From Streptomyces yangpuensis (GTDB taxonomy: Bacteria > Actinomycetota > Actinomycetes > Streptomycetales > Streptomycetaceae), in contig NZ_LBMK01000008.1 in NCBI RefSeq assembly GCF_001005295.1, positions 1 to 64,000 on the forward strand: a DNA stretch of 64,000 nt, written 5' to 3'. This document shows positions 59,872 to 64,000 of the stretch, in pieces. Each line of letters begins with the position of its first letter. Position 1 is the first letter of the stretch. The notes beneath the pieces are model-generated. The model was not told the origin of the DNA and searched no databases. It was given only the letters and a program-made list of their open reading frames with translations. The position numbers were made by a program, and so were the translations under genes.

Positions 59872-60552
59872 TCAGACCGCGACGAGTCCGTCCGCGAGGA
59901 ATTCCGCCACGAACTTCCGTGCCCGACGGTCGAAATCGGCGTACTGCGCCTCCCGCTCGGCGCCGGCGACTGCTTCGCCGACCAGGAGACTGCCCTCGGC
60001 GTCGATGCGCTGCGGTCGCTCCTCCGCGTCCAGGAGCAGGCCCACGGTGGAGCGGGAGAACCCGCAGTAGTAGGCGATGCCATCGCTCAGGGTGGCCTCC
60101 AGGACGGACCGCATCGACTCCGCGACGGGGTCGTCGGCGGTGGCTCCGGCCAGGGCCAGCCACAGCATGCGCTTGCCCGCCAGGCGGGGCTTGCTGCGGC
60201 CGTAGGCGAACCCGTAGTTCCATACCCGGTCGATCCATCCCTTGAGGACGGCGGGCACGCTCTGCCAGTACACCGGGAAGACCGCGACGACGACATCGGC
60301 GTCGAGGATCCGCCGCATGTGGGCGTGCGTCTCACCGGAGTACGGCTTCTCCCGGTCGCCCCAGTCCGGCTGGTCCTCCACGTTCATCCGCGGGTCGAAC
60401 CCCTCGGCGTGCAGGTCGAGCAGGTCGATGCGGTATCCCGCGGCCTCCAACTGGGCGGCCGCGCGACGGGCGGTGTGGGCGGTGAGGGAATCGCTGCGGT
60501 GGTGCGCGACGACCACGAGGGCTGTCCTGGTGTCACTGCTGTGCTGCGGCAC
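59872..60552 (-). CDS. NAD(P)H-dependent oxidoreductase (NQO1/flavodoxin-2 type)
   Basis: A 226-residue flavodoxin-fold enzyme. GTG 60552 is chosen because GGGAG lies five bases upstream. 'VVVAHHRSDSLTAHTARRA' is the FMN phosphate loop, 'VVAVFPVYWQSVPAVLKGW' and 'DRVWNYGFAYG' are typical of the MdaB/NQO1-like family, which reduce quinones by two electrons. It is divergent, 110 bases, from an AraC regulator whose upstream dyads lie between them; induction by quinones or electrophiles is plausible. Confidence 0.9.
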   Translation of the reverse strand: MPQHSSDTRTALVVVAHHRSDSLTAHTARRAAAQLEAAGYRIDLLDLHAEGFDPRMNVEDQPDWGDREKPYSGETHAHMRRILDADVVVAVFPVYWQSVPAVLKGWIDRVWNYGFAYGRSKPRLAGKRMLWLALAGATADDPVAESMRSVLEATLSDGIAYYCGFSRSTVGLLLDAEERPQRIDAEGSLLVGEAVAGAEREAQYADFDRRARKFVAEFLADGLVAV

Positions 60553-60619
60553 GGTGTCTCCCGAGGGCTCGATCGGTGCGGTGAGTCCAGTACAACCGCG
60601 GCACCGTGGATGATCCATG

Positions 60620-60656
60620 GGAGAAAGTCTCCAGAACATAGGAGATCGTCTACGAT
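60620..60656. promoter_or_regulatory. Paired dyads and -10 box upstream of the AraC gene
   Basis: GGAGA-AAG-TCTCC (60620-60632, perfect) and GGAGA-TCG-TCTAC (60641-60653, one mismatch) begin 21 bp apart, two helical turns. The second overlaps TACGAT (60651-60656), a candidate -10 box ending six bases before the AraC GTG. AraC-family proteins bind direct repeats of such sites; the pair could control both divergent genes. Confidence 0.7.
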
Positions 60657-60662
60657 CGGGCT

Positions 60663-61592
60663 GTGGATCCTCTGAGTTCACTGCTGAGCGGCATCCGGGC
60701 CGAGGGCTCGGTCGTCAGCCACGCCGTCCTGGCGGCGCCCTGGAGCATCACCTTCGCCGACGCCGCTCCGCTCACCATGGTCAGCGTGCTGCGCGGGGGC
60801 GGCACGCTGCTGCTGTCCGACGGCACCGAGCGGGCGATCGGCGCGGGCGACACGGCCGTCGTCCGGGGCCCCGCACGGTTCCGCCTCGCGGACGAGCCGG
60901 CCACCGTCCACCGCCCGCATACCGCGTACGAGATCAACTGCTTCACCGCGGACGCCGCGTGCACCGGCCAGGAACTCGACGGCATCCACTGGGGCACCGG
61001 CCCGGAGGGAGCGACCGCGCTGATCGTGGGCGCCTACCGCGCCTCGGGGCACCGCCACGAACGGCTCCTGCGCGCCCTGCCGCCGGTCCTGGTCATCGCC
61101 GAGGACGCCGAGGTCTGCGCCTGGCTGGAGAACGCCGCCGCCGATGCCGCCCGGCTCTCCGCCGGTTCGCAGGCGCTGATGGACCGGCTCCTCGACTGGG
61201 CTCTGGTCTGCACACTGCGCACCTGGTTCGACCGGGCGGGCGCGGACGCGCCCAGCTGGTACCGCGGCCTCGCCGACCCGGTCCTCGCCCCCGCCCTGCA
61301 CGCCTTCCACGGGCGGCCCGCCGAGAGCTGGACGGTCGCGTCGCTGGCCGCCCAGGCCGGTGTCTCCCGGGCACTGTTCGCCCGGCGCTTCACCGAGCTG
61401 ATGGGCCGTCCGCCCCTCACCTACCTCACCGAGTGCCGCATGGACGATGCAGCGGCGCTCCTGGCCGACACCGACCTCAGCATCGCCCGGATCGCCAAGG
61501 CCGTCGGCTACTCCGACGCCTTCGGCTTCAGCGCCGCCTTCAAACGCCACAAGGGCCTCAGCCCCAGCACGTTCCGCACCACGGCGGCGTGA
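60663..61592 (+). CDS. AraC-family transcriptional regulator
   Basis: A 309-residue regulator. The N-terminal cupin-like sensor domain (1-140) has 'MVSVLRGGGTLLLSDGTERA' and 'GDTAVVRGPARF'; the C-terminal domain holds two helix-turn-helices ('WTVASLAAQAGVSRALFARR' and 'IARIAKAVGYSDAFGFSAAF'). It is the AraC subgroup found beside oxidoreductase genes in actinobacteria. Start GTG 60663 has no ribosome site and is probably leaderless. It likely activates or represses the divergent NAD(P)H oxidoreductase. Confidence 0.93.
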   Translation: MDPLSSLLSGIRAEGSVVSHAVLAAPWSITFADAAPLTMVSVLRGGGTLLLSDGTERAIGAGDTAVVRGPARFRLADEPATVHRPHTAYEINCFTADAACTGQELDGIHWGTGPEGATALIVGAYRASGHRHERLLRALPPVLVIAEDAEVCAWLENAAADAARLSAGSQALMDRLLDWALVCTLRTWFDRAGADAPSWYRGLADPVLAPALHAFHGRPAESWTVASLAAQAGVSRALFARRFTELMGRPPLTYLTECRMDDAAALLADTDLSIARIAKAVGYSDAFGFSAAFKRHKGLSPSTFRTTAA

Positions 61593-61942
61593 GTCAGGGG
61601 ACCGCGGCCGCAAAGGCGCGGACCACCCCCCTCCGGACGGCAGCCCGACACCGGGACCTCGCGCCGGAGCCCGGGCGTCGACGGACCGGTGCAAGGAGGC
61701 TGGTGAGCTCGGTGATCGCCGGCCGTGGGGGACATCCGTACGGTCACTGCGCTGAGAATGAACATGCTCGGCCGGCACGCCGGGTGTACCGATGTTCCCC
61801 GAGGTCGTCATCCCGGCTACGGAGCGGAGATTTCAGCGGCTGATGGAAGTTCCGGCTGCCGGTGCCCACCCCGGCCCACGCCGCTGACGATGCCGATGGC
61901 GGGCGGGTGGTGATCGAGGGCGCGTGCCGAAGGGGGACGAAG
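61593..61942. other. Intergenic region, no gene recognised
   Basis: About 350 bases of somewhat lower GC between the AraC gene and the DUF6185 gene, which converge. No convincing coding frame, repeat or strong hairpin was seen. Confidence 0.5.
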
Positions 61943-64000
61943 CTACCGCCCGGGCGACGTCGGCCCCATTTCCGCGAGGGTGTTCCAGAGCGTGGCGAGG
62001 GCGAGTAGTTGTGCCAGGAAGAACGCCACGGAGGCGAAGCGCATGCGGTAGACGTAGCTCACGAGGCTGGCATTGGTCGGCCAGTAGCGGCGCTCGCCCT
62101 GAAAGGTCTGCAGGTCCATCACGAGACCCGTACACGTCATCACCGAACCGAACGCAGCGATCTGGCCGATCGTGAGCGGTACGTACCCCCCGAGGGCCTG
62201 GGTGATGAGGAGGTCGACTGCCGCCGGGATCGCGAACGCGAGCGTGACGAAGATCGCCTTCATCGGTCCGTGCCGACCCGGCAGATCACGCCACAGCGCC
62301 CCGAGGAAGAACCCCCCGACAACCCAGGCGACCTGCCAGGAGAGGATCTCGACCGCGATCCAGAGGAACCCCGCCATATCCTGCGTGGTCACCACCCAGG
62401 TGTCGTCTCGTACCGTGGCGGTCCAGTACAGCGCGCCGGTCACGGGCAGCCCGACGAGGCAGGCGTTGACGGCACCCCTGCGGGCGTTGCCCCACCACGT
62501 GGACATGGGGCCACAGGCAAAGGGGAGATCGGCCGGCCTGATGCCTCCGGGCAATAACTGGTCCAGCCGGTCGATCTCGGCCTCGATCGACTCCCGCTCC
62601 GCGGGACCCTCCGCCGAGTTGGCAGCATTCACATGGTGCAGACGTTCCTGCAGTTCTCGGAACCGGCGTGCCAAGCGCAGTACATCGGCCCTGTCCGTCC
62701 GGGAGATCACATCTCCCAGCGGCGCTTCGTCGGCAAAGGGCTTCTCCAGCACGGAGGTGGAAAGACCCATGGCCAGCACGCCCCAGGCTGCGCACAGGGT
62801 GAGCAGCAGGGAGAGAGCATCGGCGGAGAGGCCGTAGTAGAGCGTGAGAGGTGCGAAGGTGACCGCGAAGAGGACCACGAGGAGAAACCTCTCCGCCGCG
62901 TGCGGTGTGTACGCCCCTTTCTCGTGCTGTTCGACTCGACAGGCCCGCAACACTCCGAGCACGGCCAGCGGCGCGAAGACGGAAACGAGGGTCAGCAACG
63001 GATCCGTGACGGTCTCCGGAAAGGCCAGCCACCAGAAGTCGAGCTCTGTCGCCCAAGAGAGCGCGTACTCAGGCCGACGAGGGTCGGCGAGCCAGCTGAT
63101 CCGCTCCCAGTAGCGTTCGAAGGCGAGATGGCTCCACAGGACGGTCGTCAGGGCTGCCGCAACGGCGGCACAAGCCATGACCCATGGGGGGAGCCGCGCC
63201 TCTCCGATCAGCAGAACCCGCTGTCCCGCCGCGATCACACCGAGCAGGCAGACGGCCATCAGTGCGGCGGAGGCCATGACCACGGTCCAGCCCGGAGGGG
63301 ACATTTGACGGTCGGCCGTGGGCAGCAACGTGAGGTCGTAGACCTCTGAAAGCCAATACCACCCGGTCAGGCCCAGGACGAGTACGCACGCGGATACCCG
63401 AAGACGCATCGGCAGACCGCCGAGCAGACACAGTGCAAGTCCGAGGAACGCCAGGCTGAACACGGCCACCGTTGGCGAGTAGTAGTAGGAGTCCCAGCCC
63501 CCCAACCGGTGGAGGAGTCCGTAGAGGTCGTCACCCAGGTATACGAGCAGACCCAGGAACACCAGGAGGAGCGCCCACCACCGCAGGAACTTCAGCGCTT
63601 TCGACTGATCCGGTGTCGGTTTGCCGGTGAGACTGCGCCTCAGTCGTCGGCCTGCGACCAGGAGCAGCGCGCCCATGGCGACGTACCAGAACGCCCGCGA
63701 GGCGCCGTAGTACCCCCAGGTCTCCCATGCCCGCCAGGTTTCGTCCAACGACGTCGTGATGAAGTGCCAGTGCTGTACCGCGGGCGGGCGGAAGGTGACC
63801 GTGGGATGCTGTTCCGGCCGCGCGAGCCGCCAGCTCAGCTTCGTGCCGCCTTCGCCGAAGGCCGCTGGGGGGTCGGCCGTCAGGGCTCCCGGTCCGCCCA
63901 GGTTGACGTGCACCTGCTTCCAGCGCGCTTTCTGCAGGCCGGGGGGCGGCCGCAGCTCGATGCGCCAGTCCTCCTTCGTCACTTTCAGCATCCAGGGACC
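61943..64000 (-). CDS. DUF6185-like multi-helix membrane protein (5' end outside window)
   Basis: At least 685 residues are visible; the frame stays open past the right edge, so the start is unknown. The visible N-terminal part is soluble and beta-rich ('WRIELRPPPGLQKARWKQV'), ending in 'PAVQHWHFITTS'. Twelve or more membrane helices follow in two groups, split by a cytoplasmic charged segment ('SRTDRADVLRLARRFRELQ'). This layout resembles the DUF6185 family of Streptomyces, large membrane proteins of unknown function. GC content is slightly lower than elsewhere in the window. Confidence 0.75.
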   Translation of the reverse strand, partial: GPWMLKVTKEDWRIELRPPPGLQKARWKQVHVNLGGPGALTADPPAAFGEGGTKLSWRLARPEQHPTVTFRPPAVQHWHFITTSLDETWRAWETWGYYGASRAFWYVAMGALLLVAGRRLRRSLTGKPTPDQSKALKFLRWWALLLVFLGLLVYLGDDLYGLLHRLGGWDSYYYSPTVAVFSLAFLGLALCLLGGLPMRLRVSACVLVLGLTGWYWLSEVYDLTLLPTADRQMSPPGWTVVMASAALMAVCLLGVIAAGQRVLLIGEARLPPWVMACAAVAAALTTVLWSHLAFERYWERISWLADPRRPEYALSWATELDFWWLAFPETVTDPLLTLVSVFAPLAVLGVLRACRVEQHEKGAYTPHAAERFLLVVLFAVTFAPLTLYYGLSADALSLLLTLCAAWGVLAMGLSTSVLEKPFADEAPLGDVISRTDRADVLRLARRFRELQERLHHVNAANSAEGPAERESIEAEIDRLDQLLPGGIRPADLPFACGPMSTWWGNARRGAVNACLVGLPVTGALYWTATVRDDTWVVTTQDMAGFLWIAVEILSWQVAWVVGGFFLGALWRDLPGRHGPMKAIFVTLAFAIPAAVDLLITQALGGYVPLTIGQIAAFGSVMTCTGLVMDLQTFQGERRYWPTNASLVSYVYRMRFASVAFFLAQLLALATLWNTLAEMGPTSPGR

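Overview
This is a 64 kb window of very GC-rich actinobacterial DNA, almost certainly from a Streptomyces chromosome. The evidence is the strong G/C bias at third codon positions, the many Streptomyces-type families (DUF6126, DUF6158, DUF6185, DUF6221-like, DUF6629, XRE-cupin, NIS siderophore synthetases, Tat-exported cholesterol oxidase) and the frequent four-base ATGA overlaps inside operons. No rRNA, tRNA, CRISPR array, prophage or intact insertion sequence was recognised. Regulators, secreted enzymes and transporters dominate, and several broken genes are present, so the window reads as accessory or arm-like chromosome rather than core.

Layout. 1-6.0 kb: end of an aldo/keto reductase, an ABC-2 permease with an unusual hydrolase-ABC ATPase fusion, and an ATP-dependent DNA ligase. 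6.3-9.4 kb: an HPP membrane protein, an XRE-cupin regulator with two palindromic operators and its small membrane partner, and a DapB-like oxidoreductase with an AhpD-like protein. 9.5-17 kb: cholesterol oxidase, a broken DUF6629 gene, a 14-TM exporter and a large secreted subtilase. 17-23.7 kb: a serine-hydrolase-like protein that has lost its catalytic pair and carries a (Gly-Gly-Pro)13 insert, a divergent P450, unknown proteins, and an ABC exporter behind a MerR-type promoter.

23.8-28.3 kb holds the most intriguing locus: an adenylate-forming-like enzyme fused to a four-helix membrane domain, a GNAT/ATP-grasp fusion and a DUF350 membrane protein. I infer a membrane-linked amide-ligase or conjugation system. 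28.3-34.1 kb: a membrane acyltransferase with an exported hydrolase, a LuxR-type two-component pair and an AEC transporter. 34.1-40.9 kb: a Tat-exported FAD oxidase with a trypsin-like protease, a P450, an orphan CDI-type immunity protein, a VOC protein and a methyltransferase.

40.9-45.1 kb: two divergent NIS siderophore synthetases and a GntR/HutC regulator. 45.1-46.1 kb is a decayed patch (transposase tail, truncated genes, a small phage-like protein). 46.1-50.8 kb: an MmpL-type transporter divergent from a two-component system. 51-57.5 kb: LysR, a TetR-controlled MFS pump, small and unknown proteins, an MFS remnant and an HTH-TPR regulator. 57.6-64 kb: a secreted M64 peptidase, a hypothetical protein, a TIGR03086 remnant, an NAD(P)H oxidoreductase divergent from its probable AraC regulator, and a DUF6185 membrane protein cut by the window edge.

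Recurring logic: regulators lie beside or divergent from likely targets with visible dyads between them, and many genes lacking a Shine-Dalgarno sequence have a TANNNT hexamer 6-8 bases before the start codon, suggesting leaderless transcripts. All functions are read from sequence only; no database search was run.
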